Source: Lysobacter solisilvae
GTDB lineage: Bacteria > Pseudomonadota > Gammaproteobacteria > Xanthomonadales > Xanthomonadaceae
Length of the DNA stretch: 64,000 bases
Direction: 5' to 3'
NCBI RefSeq assembly: GCF_016613535.2
Contig: NZ_CP071518.1
Location: 2,914,001 to 2,978,000 of the forward strand
Shown here: positions 44,881-54,382 of the stretch, piece by piece
Position numbering within the stretch: position 1 is the first letter of the stretch
Layout: each line of letters begins with the position of its first letter
Made by a program: the position numbers and the translations under genes
Notes under the pieces: model-generated
Seen by the model: the letters and a program-made list of their open reading frames with translations, nothing else
Databases searched by the model: none
What the model was told of the DNA's origin: nothing

Positions 44881-45827
44881 CGTGCAGCTGGTCCGTTGGT
44901 GGGAGCGGCGCCCGGGGCCTCGCCGTGGGACAGTGACCACACATAGGCCGCCACCAGGCGCGCGCGCGTCTCGCCCAGCAGCTGCCGGTGTGCCGGCATC
45001 GATCCGTGGCGTCCCTTGGCGATGGTCTGCACGAGCGACTGCTTGCTGCTGCCATACAGCCAGTAGTTGTCGGTCAGGTCCGGCGCGCCCATGGTCGTGT
45101 TGCCCTTGCCATCGATGCCATGGCAGGCCACGCAGATGCCCTCGTACAGCTTCTTGCCCTGTGCCGCCATGTAGTCGTTGTAGAGCGGCGCATCTGGCTG
45201 CGACAGCGTACGCACGTAGGCGGCGACGTAATCCACCGCGTTCTCGCCCCCCATCCCGGTGAGCACGGTGCCCCATTCGGGCATCACACCCTCGCGGCCG
45301 TCCAGCACGGTTTCCAGCACGCGGTCCGGCGTGCCGCCCCAGTGCCAGATGTCATCGGACAGGTTGGGATAGCCGATGGCGCCCTGCGCCGAGGAGCCGT
45401 GGCAGGTGGCGCAGGTGTTGCTGAAGATCGAGCGCCCCAGTTTGCGCGCGGTCGGATCGGCGGCCAGTACGTCGATGGGTTTGCCCTTGAAGGGCGCGAA
45501 GGTGGTCTCCAGCCGCGCGTCGTCGCGGGCCTTGTCCTGGGCGTGTTCGCCCGCCGAACTCCAGCGCCCGTACCCGGCGAAAGCGCCCATCCCGGGGAAC
45601 CAGAAGAGGTAGCCGATGGCGAACGCGATCGTCAGCCAGAACAGGTTGATCCACCACCTGGGCAGCGGCTTGTTGTACTCGGTGATGTCGCCATCCCAGA
45701 TGTGGCTGGTGTCTTCGGGCTTCGGGTCGCCCGGACGCCGCTTCGCCGTCCACCACAGCAGCCAGCCGCAGCCGCCGATGTTGAGGACGACCAGCGCTAT
45801 GACGAACCATGACCAGCCGCCGCTCAT
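44877..45827 (-). CDS. ccoP: cbb3 oxidase diheme subunit CcoP
   Basis: 316 residues from the ATG at 45827, which overlaps the ccoQ stop (ATGA). Two N-terminal helices, then IWDGDITEYNKPLPRWWINL, a CcoP signature. Two c-type heme sites: NTCATCHGSSAQG and GICVACHGIDGKG, each with a later Met ligand (EGVMPEWG; GSMPAHRQ). It takes electrons from cytochrome c to CcoN via CcoO. Confidence 0.96.
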   Translation of the reverse strand: MSGGWSWFVIALVVLNIGGCGWLLWWTAKRRPGDPKPEDTSHIWDGDITEYNKPLPRWWINLFWLTIAFAIGYLFWFPGMGAFAGYGRWSSAGEHAQDKARDDARLETTFAPFKGKPIDVLAADPTARKLGRSIFSNTCATCHGSSAQGAIGYPNLSDDIWHWGGTPDRVLETVLDGREGVMPEWGTVLTGMGGENAVDYVAAYVRTLSQPDAPLYNDYMAAQGKKLYEGICVACHGIDGKGNTTMGAPDLTDNYWLYGSSKQSLVQTIAKGRHGSMPAHRQLLGETRARLVAAYVWSLSHGEAPGAAPTNGPAAR

Positions 45828-46012
45828 CGAGCGTTCTCCTGCCATTTGCGATCGACCGGGGCCTGGTGGAGCAGAGCCTGGTCGAGCGGATCCTCATCAA
45901 GCGGCAGGCGTGCCGCCTCGTCGAAGTACCTGCGCCGGCGGGGGCTCCAGGCCCACGCCCAGCCCGCGATGAACACCACGAGCAGGATGGCGGTCACGAT
46001 GCCGGACACCAT
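45824..46012 (-). CDS. ccoQ: cbb3 oxidase subunit CcoQ
   Basis: 62 residues: one membrane helix (IVTAILLVVFIAGWAWAWSP), then a charged tail (RRRRYFDEAARLPLDED). Normal CcoQ size and position between ccoO and ccoP, with an overlap to ccoP and a 3-base gap to ccoO. It stabilises the complex. Confidence 0.93.
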   Translation of the reverse strand: MVSGIVTAILLVVFIAGWAWAWSPRRRRYFDEAARLPLDEDPLDQALLHQAPVDRKWQENAR

Positions 46013-46015
46013 GGC

Positions 46016-46648
46016 TCAGCCTCCCCTCGGTGCGTGCTTGCCGAGCGCCTGCAGGTAGGCGACTACGGCGTCCAGCTCGGTCTTGCCGGCCACGTCGGCC
46101 TGCGCCTGCCGGATCTGCGCGTCGGTGTAGGGATCGCCCAGCCGTTGCAACGCGGTCATGTGGGCGGTGATCTGGCGGCCATCGATCCGCGCCTCGGCGA
46201 GCCAGGGGAAGCTGGGCATGTTGGATTCGGGCACCACGTCGCGCGGATTGAGCAGATGCACGCGATGCCAGTCGTCGGAGTAGCGGCCGCCGACGCGCGC
46301 CAGGTCCGGACCGGTGCGCTTGGAACCCCACTGGAACGGCCGGTCGTACACCGATTCGCCCGCCAGCGAGTAATGCCCGTAGCGTTCGGTCTCGAAGCGC
46401 AGGGTGCGCACCATCTGCGAATGGCAGTTGTAGCAGCCTTCGCGGACGTAGATGTCGCGGCCAGCCAGCTGCAGGGCGGGGTAGGGCTTCACGCCCGGCA
46501 GGGGCTCGATCGCCTCGGCCTGGTACATCAGCGGGACGATTTCGGCCAGGCCGCCGAAGGACACCACCACCGCGATCAGCACCGCCATCAGGCCGATGTT
46601 CTTCTCGATCTTCTCGTGCGCGTTGCCGCTGGACTTCTTGTCGCTCAT
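46016..46648 (-). CDS. ccoO: cbb3 oxidase monoheme subunit CcoO
   Basis: 210 residues. N-terminal helix about 19-40, then [20 protein letters not shown] (c-heme site) and [20 protein letters not shown], diagnostic for CcoO; the Met ligand lies in [11 protein letters not shown]. It links CcoP to the CcoN catalytic core. Nine bases after ccoN. Confidence 0.97.
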   Translation of the reverse strand: MSDKKSSGNAHEKIEKNIGLMAVLIAVVVSFGGLAEIVPLMYQAEAIEPLPGVKPYPALQLAGRDIYVREGCYNCHSQMVRTLRFETERYGHYSLAGESVYDRPFQWGSKRTGPDLARVGGRYSDDWHRVHLLNPRDVVPESNMPSFPWLAEARIDGRQITAHMTALQRLGDPYTDAQIRQAQADVAGKTELDAVVAYLQALGKHAPRGG

Positions 46649-46657
46649 GGGGATTCC

Positions 46658-48166
46658 TCAGGCGCGCGCATTGCCGATGTCGGGGACGAGCACCGGTTGC
46701 GGTGCGCGGACGGGAGCGGTGGCGAACGTCTTCCACGTGTTGACCGCCATCAGGACCATTCCGGCCAGTACCAGCACGCCGCCGCCCATGCGGACCAGGT
46801 AGTAGGGATACGTGGCGTGCAGCGCTTCGACGAAGCTGTAGGTCAGCGTGCCGTCGGCATTGGTGGCGCGCCACATCAGGCCCTGCATCACGCCGGCGAT
46901 CCACATGGAGGCGATGTAGAGCAGGACGCCCAGCGTATGCACCCAGAAGTGGGCGTCGATCCAGCGCGTGGAGTACATCGATTCGCGGCCCAGCAGGCGG
47001 GGCAGCAGCGAATAGATGGAGCCGACCGAGATCATGGCCACCCAGCCCAGCGCGCCGGCATGCACGTGGCCGACGGTCCAGTCGGTGTAATGCGAGAGCG
47101 AATTGACCGTCTTGATCGACATCATCGGTCCCTCGAAGGTGGCGATCATGTAGAAGCTGATCGCCACGATCAGGAACTTGAGGATCGGGTCGGTGCGCAG
47201 CTTGTGCCACACGCCCGACAGCGTAAGGATGCCGTTCATCGCGCCGCCCCAGGAGGGCGCTAGCAGGATCAGCGAGAACACCATGCCAACCGACTGCGCC
47301 CAGTCGGGAAGGGCGGTGTATTGAAGGTGGTGGGGGCCGGCCCACATGTACACGGCGATCAGTGCCCAGAAATGCACGATCGACAGCCGGTATGAGTAGA
47401 TGGGACGTCCCGCCTGCTTGGGCACGTAGTAGTACATCATCCCCAGGAAGCCGGCGGTCAGCATGAAGCCGACGGCGTTGTGGCCGTACCACCACTGGAC
47501 CATCGCATCGACCGCGCCGCTGTAGACGGAATACGACTTCCCCCATCCGGCCGGGATGGCGATGTTGTTGACGATGTGCAGCAGCGCGATGGCCAGGATG
47601 TAGCCGCCATAGAACCAGTTGGCCACGTAGATGTGGTTCACGCGCCGCCTGGCGATCGTGCCGAAGAACAGCACCGCGTAGGACACCCACACGACCGCGA
47701 TCAGCAGGTCGATCGGCCATTCCAGCTCCGCGTATTCCTTGCCCTGCGTCAGTCCCATGGGCAGCGTGATCGCGGCGGCGACGATCACCGCCTGCCAGCC
47801 CCAGAACACGAAGGATGCCAGCCGGTCGGAGATCAGCCGAACGTGGCAGGTGCGCTGCACCACATGCAGGGAGGTGGCGAACAGCGCGCTGCCGCCGAAG
47901 GCGAAGATCACCGCGTTGGTGTGCAGCGGCCGCAGGCGGCCGTAGTTGAGCCACGCAATGCCTTCGAACAGCGTCGGCCAGAACAGCTGCGCCGCGATCA
48001 GCACGCCCACCCCCATGCCAACGATGCCCCAGACCACGGTGGCAATCGAGAACTGCAGCACGACCTTGTCGTTGTAGTAGCCCATAGCGGCGCCGTTGGG
48101 CGCCAGCGGGGCGGATGCCGGACCGGCAGCCGATCCGCCTGCCGGCGCATTCGTGTCGTAGGTCAT
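46658..48166 (-). CDS. ccoN: cbb3 oxidase catalytic subunit CcoN
   Basis: 502 residues from the ATG at 48166. Twelve membrane helices of the heme-copper oxidase fold; low-spin heme His in [18 protein letters not shown], copper-site His pair in [16 protein letters not shown] and active-site His in [17 protein letters not shown]. It reduces oxygen to water at very low oxygen tension. First gene of ccoNOQP; a perfect FNR box lies 56-69 bases upstream. The open frame continues upstream into the repeat array, but with no reason to start earlier. Confidence 0.97.
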   Translation of the reverse strand: MTYDTNAPAGGSAAGPASAPLAPNGAAMGYYNDKVVLQFSIATVVWGIVGMGVGVLIAAQLFWPTLFEGIAWLNYGRLRPLHTNAVIFAFGGSALFATSLHVVQRTCHVRLISDRLASFVFWGWQAVIVAAAITLPMGLTQGKEYAELEWPIDLLIAVVWVSYAVLFFGTIARRRVNHIYVANWFYGGYILAIALLHIVNNIAIPAGWGKSYSVYSGAVDAMVQWWYGHNAVGFMLTAGFLGMMYYYVPKQAGRPIYSYRLSIVHFWALIAVYMWAGPHHLQYTALPDWAQSVGMVFSLILLAPSWGGAMNGILTLSGVWHKLRTDPILKFLIVAISFYMIATFEGPMMSIKTVNSLSHYTDWTVGHVHAGALGWVAMISVGSIYSLLPRLLGRESMYSTRWIDAHFWVHTLGVLLYIASMWIAGVMQGLMWRATNADGTLTYSFVEALHATYPYYLVRMGGGVLVLAGMVLMAVNTWKTFATAPVRAPQPVLVPDIGNARA

Positions 48167-48221
48167 GGGAAGGGACACAGGTGGGGTCGGCCTATTTTTC
48201 CCGCGGTGCAACAAGGCGATC

Positions 48222-48235
48222 TTGATCTGGATCAA
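48222..48235 (-). promoter_or_regulatory. FNR box for ccoNOQP
   Basis: TTGAT-CTGG-ATCAA, a perfect match. Centred 62.5 bases before the ccoN ATG, so with the usual -41.5 position the transcript starts about 20 bases before the gene. The FNR-type regulator encoded at 63035-63793 is the likely binder. Confidence 0.85.
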
Positions 48236-48332
48236 GTGTGTTGCGTCCGCCGCTGGCTTCCTGGCGGTCCTGCGGGCTGGCGATTGCGGGATCCGCCGTG
48301 GCCGCTGCGCTGGCCTCCCTTCGGCGGTAAAC

Positions 48333-48848
48333 AGGGAAACCGTGGGCCCGGGGATATGGCGGCATCTGGGCGGAGCGTTTCCAGGCCGCTCCCGACATAT
48401 CGCGGCATATGCCTGGAGGGTTTCTGGGTCGCTCCGGACATATCGCGGCACGTGTCGGGAGGGTTTCTGGATCGCTCCGGCCATATCAGGCCATATGTCC
48501 GGAGGGTTTCCGGAACGCTCCGGACATATCCGGCCATATATCCGGAGGGTTTCCGGAACGCTCCGGACATATCAGGCCATATGTCCGAAGGGTTTCCGGA
48601 ACGCTCCGGACATATCAGGCCATATGTCCGAAGGGTGTCCGGAACGCTCCGGACATATCGGGCCATATGTCCGAAGGGTTTCTGGATCGCTCCGGCCATA
48701 TCGGGCCATATGTCCGGAGGGTTTCCGGAACGCTCCGGACATATCAGGCCATATGTCCGAAGGGTTTCCGGAACGCTCCGGACATATCGGGCCATATGCC
48801 CGGAAGGCTTCCGGACGCTTCGGCCATAGGGCGGGATCTGCCCGTAGA
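48333..48848. repeat. Array of ten 43-bp direct repeats with internal palindromes
   Basis: Ten consecutive units begin at 48376 and then every 43 bases (48419, 48462, 48505, 48548, 48591, 48634, 48677, 48720, 48763), ending at 48805, with degenerate units on both flanks. Units are contiguous, with no spacers. Each begins GGGTTTC(C/T)GGA and contains GGACATAT, 6 bases, ATATGTCC, an inverted repeat that in some copies extends to a 12-bp stem (CTCCGGACATAT). Central copies are nearly identical; the leftmost are most diverged. It lies after the sco gene stop (162 bases) and before the ccoN promoter (about 100 bases). I see nothing else at 48236-48332 or 48849-49010. Confidence 0.95.
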
Positions 48849-49010
48849 TGGCCCGCAGTTCCAGGCCCCTTCCCTGCGAAGCGGGAGAAGGTCGGGATTG
48901 GGGCGGACGCTGGCGGCGTGCCGGATGAGCCTGCAACCCGGGCCACTCCCCAAGCCTCCCCGCTGCGCAGGTTGCGCCAACCCTCTGCTGGCGCAGGGGA
49001 GGAAGAGGGA

Positions 49011-49655
49011 TTACGGCGTGGCCGCTGCCCGAACGGCGGCCAGGAATTCCGGGTCAGGCACGCTGCCCATCTGCTCGGTACGGGCAAGGATGCGACCGTC
49101 CCTGTCGAGCAGGACCAGGGCGCTGGTGTGGTTGAACTCGCCGTCTGCGAGTTGGCGGTAGCGGATGCCCAGCACCCCGGCCACGGCGCGCACGTCACCG
49201 GCTGGTGGCGCGGCCAGCGTCCACCGCGTCATGTCCAGCTTGCGCTTGTCGACGACGGCCTTGAGCGCAGCCGGATCATCACGCTCCGGGTCCATGCTGA
49301 TCAGCAGCACGCCGATGTGCTGGCGTTGCGGGGCCGTGAGCCGCTTGTCGATCGCTTTCCCGGAATCCACGATCAGCGGACAGATGTACTGGCACGACGT
49401 GTAGAACATCGCCACGATCTGCGGTTGGCCGCGGCGGCCGCGCCAGTCCTGTTTCGCACCGCTGTGGGTGGTGAGCAGCAGCGGCAGCTGGTAGACCGAA
49501 TCGCGCGGCAGGGGCGCGGCATCGCGTCCGGACGCGGCCAGGCTGGCCGAGCCGAGCAGCGTGGCGAGAGCGCCGATCATCAAACCGACCACCCGGCGCC
49601 GCGCTGCCGTCCGCGCGCGCGAAGGGGCTGGAAAGCGCGGGTCTGGCGTCTGCAT
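49011..49655 (-). CDS. SCO1/SenC-family copper chaperone
   Basis: 214 residues. N-terminal membrane anchor or signal about 22-42 (GLMIGALATLLGSASLAASG). The copper site TSCQYICPLIVDSGKAID has the CxxxC pair and FNHTSALVLLDRDG carries the third ligand His. Sco proteins deliver copper to oxidases; here it follows nirK and a NirV-like gene and precedes the cco locus, so it could serve either copper enzyme. Its start overlaps the NirV-like stop (TGATG). Confidence 0.92.
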   Translation of the reverse strand: MQTPDPRFPAPSRARTAARRRVVGLMIGALATLLGSASLAASGRDAAPLPRDSVYQLPLLLTTHSGAKQDWRGRRGQPQIVAMFYTSCQYICPLIVDSGKAIDKRLTAPQRQHIGVLLISMDPERDDPAALKAVVDKRKLDMTRWTLAAPPAGDVRAVAGVLGIRYRQLADGEFNHTSALVLLDRDGRILARTEQMGSVPDPEFLAAVRAAATP

Positions 49656-50431
49656 CAGCGTGCACTCCTGGCGCAGCGGAATCCGAGATTGGCGGTGGTG
49701 TTGGCGCCTTCCAGCGAGGACAGCATGGCCACCCGCATCAGCACGGCGTAGTTTTCGCGATCGTCCATCGACAGCGCTCCGGCGCCGCAGAACTTGGCCT
49801 TGTCGGCGTCGCCCTGGTTGCGGTTGTCACCAGACACCAGCAGCGAGGAATAGTCGTCGGTCCATTCCCAAACCAGCCCGTGCAGGTCCTGGACGCCCCA
49901 GGCGTTGGCTGTCTGCAGCCCGGCGCGGGGCAGGGCCTGGTTGGAGGGACGCGAGTACCACGCCAGGATGCGTTCGCGCCATGCGGGGTCCTTGCGGGCG
50001 TCCTTCCTCGTCTCGTCGGCGGCCGCCGCGTATTCCCATTCCGACCACGTCGGCAGCCGGGCGCCGACGGATTCGCAGTAGGCGTTCGCCGCGAACCAGC
50101 TCACCCAGACCACCGGCTGCTCGGGAAGCGCCGCCGGGCCCAGCCGGGTCGGCGATTCCCAGTGGGACAGGTAACGGGCTTCGGCGAACACGCCGGCTAC
50201 GTGGTTCCGCTGCCACTGCGGCAGCCTTGTCACGAAGTCCAGGAACTCGGCATTGGTGACCGGCCTGCGCATGAGGGCAAACGGCTTGATGCGCACGCCA
50301 TCTTTCGCGTCCTCGTACTTCAATGCGGATTGGAAGCGACCGCCCGGCAGCCCCGCATACCGCGCAGCCCCGTCGCCGGCGAGGCCGGCGAGGGGCAACA
50401 CGAGCAGGAGCAGGGCCGCGAAGTGGCGCAT
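49655..50431 (-). CDS. NirV-like formylglycine-generating-enzyme-fold protein
   Basis: 258 residues. Signal peptide 1-18 (LLLVLPLAGLAG). The FGE/SUMF1 fold is seen in VTNAEFLDFVTRLPQW, PVVWVSWFAANAYCESVGA with RLPTWSEWEYAA, DLHGLVWEWTDDYSSLL and the final NLGFRCARSAR. The second Cys of the catalytic pair of true sulfatase-activating enzymes is not clearly kept. NirV proteins next to nirK are of this type; their role in nitrite reductase maturation is not settled. It lies 8 bases after nirK and overlaps sco by one base. Confidence 0.82.
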   Translation of the reverse strand: MRHFAALLLLVLPLAGLAGDGAARYAGLPGGRFQSALKYEDAKDGVRIKPFALMRRPVTNAEFLDFVTRLPQWQRNHVAGVFAEARYLSHWESPTRLGPAALPEQPVVWVSWFAANAYCESVGARLPTWSEWEYAAAADETRKDARKDPAWRERILAWYSRPSNQALPRAGLQTANAWGVQDLHGLVWEWTDDYSSLLVSGDNRNQGDADKAKFCGAGALSMDDRENYAVLMRVAMLSSLEGANTTANLGFRCARSAR

Positions 50432-50439
50432 GGCGAGCG

Positions 50440-51969
50440 TCAGTGGCCGCCGGAGGCGTTGGAGGGCTTCTGCTGGCGGATGGCGGCCGCCTCGGCCTTG
50501 GTGACCCGGCCACCGGGATTGCCCCAGCTGTTGAGGACGTACGTGGCGATGTTGGCCACCTCGTCATCGGTCAGCTGGTTCATCGGCGGCATGTTCGAGT
50601 CGTAGTCCTTGCCATTGACCTTCACCGGACCAACCAGGCCATGCAGGATCGCGGTGGGCACGCGCTTGGTGTCGCCCGCGATGTAGTCGGACTTGGCCAG
50701 CGGCGGGAATACGCCTTCCATGCCCTGACCTTCGGGCTGGTGGCAGGTCGAGCAGGTCCCGGCGAACAGGGCCTTGCCGGCATTGATCTGCTCTTCGACG
50801 GAAAGGTCGCCGGCCTTCGCCGATGCCGCCGCGGTGGCCACCGCCTGCATGTTGGGCTGTGCCCGATCGCCCAGGTAGACGTAGTCGACCTCCTTCCCGG
50901 AATAGATCGCCTTGTTGTCGGCGCCCTCGGCCTTGAGGATCGCCAGCGCGCCCTTGTTGAAGGCGCGGAAGATGGAATGGTCGACCAGCACGTAGCTACC
51001 CGGTACCTCCATGTGGAATTCCATCATGGCCGCGCCGCCGGCGGGGATCAGCGTGGTCTGCACGTTTTCCTGGAACTTCGTGCCGCCCTCGTACCACACC
51101 TTGTCGAAGATCTCGCCGATGACGTGGAAGCTGGAGACCAGGTTCGGTCCCCCGTTGCCGACGTACATGCGCACCGTGTCGCCCACCCGGGTGGCCAGCG
51201 CCTTGTCGCCGGTCAACGCGCCCTCGCTGCCGTTGAACAGCACGTAGGTCGGGTGCTCCTCGATGGCCTTCTCCATGTCGAAGGGCTGGTGCCCCTTCTC
51301 GCGGTACTTGCCGGTCGTATAGAAGTCGCCCTGCATCACGTAGAACTCCTTGTCGACCGGTGGCATTCCCTGCGGCGGCTCGATGAGGATCAGGCCGTAC
51401 ATGCCGTTGGCCACGTGCATGCCAACCGGCGCGGTGGCGCAGTGGTAGACGTAGAGGCCTGCGTTGAGGGCCTTGAAGGTGAAACGCGAGGAGTGGCCGG
51501 GTGCCGTGAAGCTCGATGCCGCGCCGCCACCGGGACCGGTGACGCCGTGCAGGTCGATGTTATGGGGCATCTTCGATTCGGGCATGTTGCGCAGGTGGAA
51601 CTCGACGGTGTCGCCCTGCCGCACGCGGATGAAGCTGCCGGGCACGGTGCCCCCGAAGGTCCAGAAGGTGTAGGTCACGCCTTCGGAAATCGGCATCTCC
51701 TTTTCGACCACATCCAGCTCGACAATGACCTTGGCCGGCGCCGTACGGCCCGTGGCCGGTGGCACCTGTGGCGGCGAAGTGAGGACGGCCTTCACCGGCG
51801 CGCCCTGTGGTGGTCCGAAGTCGCCCTTGCGCGAACCGCCGGTTTCGCCGTCCCCCGCTGTGGCCTGCGAGGCATCGGTGTCGGCGTTGTCGGGCTTGCC
51901 GGAGCTGCAGCCAGCCAGCGCGAGCGCGGCCACCACGGCAAGGGCAAGAAGTCGGGTCACCTGTTTCAT
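50440..51969 (-). CDS. nirK: Copper nitrite reductase NirK with fused cytochrome c
   Basis: 509 residues from the ATG at 51969 (AGGAAAGGAAAGGGG upstream). Lipoprotein signal (VAALALAGC), so it is anchored at the membrane surface. Two cupredoxin domains, about 80-390: type 1/2 copper ligands in [37 protein letters not shown] and [13 protein letters not shown]. Residues about 410-500 are a c-type cytochrome domain ([16 protein letters not shown]). It reduces nitrite to NO; the fused heme supplies electrons. First gene of nirK-nirV-sco. Two FNR boxes precede it. Such C-terminal heme fusions are known but less common than plain NirK. Confidence 0.95.
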   Translation of the reverse strand: MKQVTRLLALAVVAALALAGCSSGKPDNADTDASQATAGDGETGGSRKGDFGPPQGAPVKAVLTSPPQVPPATGRTAPAKVIVELDVVEKEMPISEGVTYTFWTFGGTVPGSFIRVRQGDTVEFHLRNMPESKMPHNIDLHGVTGPGGGAASSFTAPGHSSRFTFKALNAGLYVYHCATAPVGMHVANGMYGLILIEPPQGMPPVDKEFYVMQGDFYTTGKYREKGHQPFDMEKAIEEHPTYVLFNGSEGALTGDKALATRVGDTVRMYVGNGGPNLVSSFHVIGEIFDKVWYEGGTKFQENVQTTLIPAGGAAMMEFHMEVPGSYVLVDHSIFRAFNKGALAILKAEGADNKAIYSGKEVDYVYLGDRAQPNMQAVATAAASAKAGDLSVEEQINAGKALFAGTCSTCHQPEGQGMEGVFPPLAKSDYIAGDTKRVPTAILHGLVGPVKVNGKDYDSNMPPMNQLTDDEVANIATYVLNSWGNPGGRVTKAEAAAIRQQKPSNASGGH

Positions 51970-52045
51970 GGATTTCCCCTTTCCTTTCCTGGAGGGCCCG
52001 GATGGGCCATTGCGGAAATCGTGGAATCGCACGCCTGGGGCGGTG

Positions 52046-52059
52046 TTGATGCAGATCAA
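52046..52059 (-). promoter_or_regulatory. FNR box, proximal, for nirK
   Basis: TTGAT-GCAG-ATCAA, perfect, centred 83.5 bases before the nirK ATG. It probably activates nirK under low oxygen or nitric oxide. Confidence 0.82.
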
Positions 52060-52096
52060 GCCCCGGGGAGCGTGCCATCGACTCCCGTATGGCGGC

Positions 52097-52110
52097 TTGA
52101 TCTGCATCAA
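52097..52110. promoter_or_regulatory. FNR box, distal, between nirK and fabA
   Basis: TTGAT-CTGC-ATCAA, perfect, 51 bases upstream of the proximal box (about five helical turns, so the same face). It may enhance nirK, or bind a second Crp/FNR-type regulator such as a NO sensor. Confidence 0.75.
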
Positions 52111-52440
52111 GGTCGGGGCCGGGCGCGCGGAAGCCTGGCAAGCAGTCCGGAAGCGATCGGTTCCATGTCGACGCCCGGGATGCTCCCAGCTCGCGCTGGC
52201 CGCCGCGATCGGCGATGGCGCCCATTGCGGATCATGGGTCAGTCCGTCGGGGCCGGGCATGTGTGCCGGCGGCGGGCATCAAGCTGCATGGCTGTCCGGG
52301 AATCTGAACCGGTCGCGCCTGATCCTGCCAAGTGCGGCCACCGTTGGCCACGCCGAAGCTGCAACCGCGATCCGCCCGCGTGCGCGTCTTTCCGGCCAGC
52401 ATCTGCGGCTCCATTCGCCAGCGCATGGGATCCGCATCTT

Positions 52441-52467
52441 GATTTCCGCCGTTGCAGAACGGAAATC
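52441..52467. promoter_or_regulatory. Inverted repeat upstream of fabA
   Basis: GATTTCCG and CGGAAATC, perfect 8-bp arms with an 11-base centre, 39 bases before the fabA ATG. The position fits an operator overlapping the promoter of fabA-fabB. The binding protein is unknown. Confidence 0.4.
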
Positions 52468-52505
52468 CTCGGGCACACTGCGCAGATTCTTCCAAGGCGT
52501 TACCC

Positions 52506-53021
52506 ATGTCACGGCCTGCTTCACTCGATACTCAACAGTTGATCGAATGCGCCAACGGCGCGATGTTCGGCCCCGGCAATGCCCGGTTGCCGGCCCCGCC
52601 GATGCTGATGTTCGACAGGATTACCCGGATCGACGAGAAGGGCGGCGCGTTCGGCAAGGGACAACTGGTCGCTGAACTCGACATCAGGCCGGACCTGTGG
52701 TTCTTCGCCTGTCATTTCGAAGGTGACCCGGTGATGCCCGGTTGCCTGGGGCTGGACGCCATGTGGCAACTCGCCGGCTTCTACCTGCCGTGGCTGGGCG
52801 AGCCCGGCCGCGGCCGCGCCCTGGGCGTAGGCCAGGTGAAGTTCACCGGCCAAGTCCTGCCCACCGCGAAGCTGGTGCGTTACGAGATCGATGTACGCCG
52901 CGTCATGCGCGGCAAGCTCGCGCTGGTCATCGCCGATGGCCGCACCTACGTCGACGACCGGCTCATCTACGAGGCCGAGGGGCTGCGGGTGGGGCTGTTC
53001 CAGTCCACGGAGGGTTTCTGA
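52506..53021 (+). CDS. fabA: 3-hydroxydecanoyl-ACP dehydratase/isomerase FabA
   Basis: 171 residues, the exact FabA size. Active site His in [20 protein letters not shown] and Asp in [14 protein letters not shown]. FabA dehydrates the C10 intermediate and isomerises it to the cis-3 form, the branch to unsaturated fatty acids without oxygen. Start at 52506 with AAGGCG upstream. Overlaps fabB by one base (TGATG). Its place in a denitrification locus is unusual but fits the need for oxygen-free unsaturation. Confidence 0.96.
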   Translation: MSRPASLDTQQLIECANGAMFGPGNARLPAPPMLMFDRITRIDEKGGAFGKGQLVAELDIRPDLWFFACHFEGDPVMPGCLGLDAMWQLAGFYLPWLGEPGRGRALGVGQVKFTGQVLPTAKLVRYEIDVRRVMRGKLALVIADGRTYVDDRLIYEAEGLRVGLFQSTEGF

Positions 53022-54241
53022 TGCGGCGCGTCGTCGTCACAGGCATGGGCGTCGTGTCGCCGCTGGGCAATGACGCGGCCACCGTCAGCCAGGCGTTGCG
53101 CGAAAGCCGCAGCGGACTTCGTGTCGTCGCCGAGCAGGTCGAACGAGGGCTGCGCAGCCATGTGGGCGGGGCCTGCGACATCGACCTGGACACGGCGATC
53201 GATCGCAAGCTGCGGCGTTTCATGGGCGACGCGGCCGCATATGCGTATGTCGCCATGCGCGATGCCATCGCCGACGCCGGGCTGTCGGAGGAAGCCGTCC
53301 GCAGCCCCCTCACCGGACTGATCGCGGGCTCCGGCGGCGGCTCGCCGCAGTGGCAGATCGAAACCGCCGACCTGCTGCGGGAAAAAGGCGTTCGCCGCGT
53401 CGGCGCGTTCATGGTCCCGCGCACGATGTGTTCGACCGTGTCGGCGAACCTGGCCACCGCCTTTGGCATCCGCGGCGTCAGCTATTCGTTGTCGGCGGCC
53501 TGCGCGACCTCGGCCCATTGCATCGGAGCGGCGGCCGACCTGATCCGCCGGGGTGCCCAGGACATCGTTTTCGCCGGTGGCGCCGAGGAACTGCATTGGG
53601 GCATGACTTGCCAGTTCGACGCGATGGGCGCGTTGTCGACCAAGTACAACGACACCCCCGAACAGGCGTCGCGACCCTACGACGTCGGCCGCGACGGCTT
53701 CGTCATCGGTTCCGGCGCCGGCATGCTGGTGCTGGAGGATTACGAACATGCCCGCGCCCGCGGTGCAACCATCCATGCCGAACTGGTCGGCTATGGCATC
53801 TCCTCGGACGGCGCGGACATGGTGGCGCCGAACGGCGAGGGCGCGGTGCGCTGCATGCGCATGGCGCTGCAGGGCCTGGACGGGCAGGGTGTCGGCGACA
53901 TCGACTACCTCAATACGCACGGCACGTCCACGCCGGTTGGCGACGTCGTTGAACTGGAAGCAGTGCGCGGCGCGTTCGGTGCCGGCATGCCGCCGCTGTC
54001 GTCCACCAAGGCCCTCACCGGACATTCGCTCGGTGCGGCGAGCGTGCATGAGGCGATCTACAGTCTGCTGATGCTCCAAGGCGGATTCATGGCCGCGTCG
54101 GCGAACATCGAAACCCTCGACCCGCGTGCCGAGGGATTCCCGGTGCTGAGGGAGATGCGCGAAGCGCCCCTGCAGACGGTGATGTCGAACAGCTTCGGCT
54201 TCGGCGGCACCAACGCGACGCTGGTGTTTTCGCGCGCGTGA
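53021..54241 (+). CDS. fabB: 3-oxoacyl-ACP synthase I FabB
   Basis: 406 residues, normal for FabB. Cys in [20 protein letters not shown], His in [17 protein letters not shown] and [20 protein letters not shown]-terminus [20 protein letters not shown]. FabB elongates the cis-3 C10 product of FabA. The two genes are an operon. It is a housekeeping type fatty acid synthase, distinct from the modular KS of the biosynthetic island. Confidence 0.96.
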   Translation: MRRVVVTGMGVVSPLGNDAATVSQALRESRSGLRVVAEQVERGLRSHVGGACDIDLDTAIDRKLRRFMGDAAAYAYVAMRDAIADAGLSEEAVRSPLTGLIAGSGGGSPQWQIETADLLREKGVRRVGAFMVPRTMCSTVSANLATAFGIRGVSYSLSAACATSAHCIGAAADLIRRGAQDIVFAGGAEELHWGMTCQFDAMGALSTKYNDTPEQASRPYDVGRDGFVIGSGAGMLVLEDYEHARARGATIHAELVGYGISSDGADMVAPNGEGAVRCMRMALQGLDGQGVGDIDYLNTHGTSTPVGDVVELEAVRGAFGAGMPPLSSTKALTGHSLGAASVHEAIYSLLMLQGGFMAASANIETLDPRAEGFPVLREMREAPLQTVMSNSFGFGGTNATLVFSRA

Positions 54242-54314
54242 ATCCGTGCGTGATCCCGCGCGGCCTCCGGCACGCGCGGCACGCAATGAGCCAGGCATGA
54301 AATCCTTCGTCGCC

Positions 54315-54328
54315 TGACCCAGGTCAAT
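54315..54328 (+). promoter_or_regulatory. Imperfect FNR box before the DUF2249 gene
   Basis: CTGAC-CCAG-GTCAA, two or three changes from TTGAT-N4-ATCAA, but centred 61.5 bases before the ATG, the same distance as at ccoN and norB. The GTCAA half also appears in the box before the decarboxylase. Confidence 0.5.
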
Positions 54329-54382
54329 CGCGTCGGTGCGCCCGCCGTGCATGCTGGACTCCCAGCATCCCGAGGGCTTTTC

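Larger units (their letters stand above)
51970..52505. other. Divergent control region between nirK and fabA
   Basis: 536 bases without a gene. Near nirK it has two perfect FNR boxes (52046-52059 and 52097-52110). The middle, 52111-52440, shows no clear feature. Near fabA it has an 8-bp inverted repeat (52441-52467). Confidence 0.7.

Noticed and set aside
46658..48484. Longer CcoN starting inside the repeat array
   Set aside because: The extension passes over the FNR box and promoter; the ATG at 48166 gives the normal CcoN start and length.
48333..48848. CRISPR array
   Set aside because: Units are contiguous 43-bp copies without unique spacers, and no cas genes are nearby.
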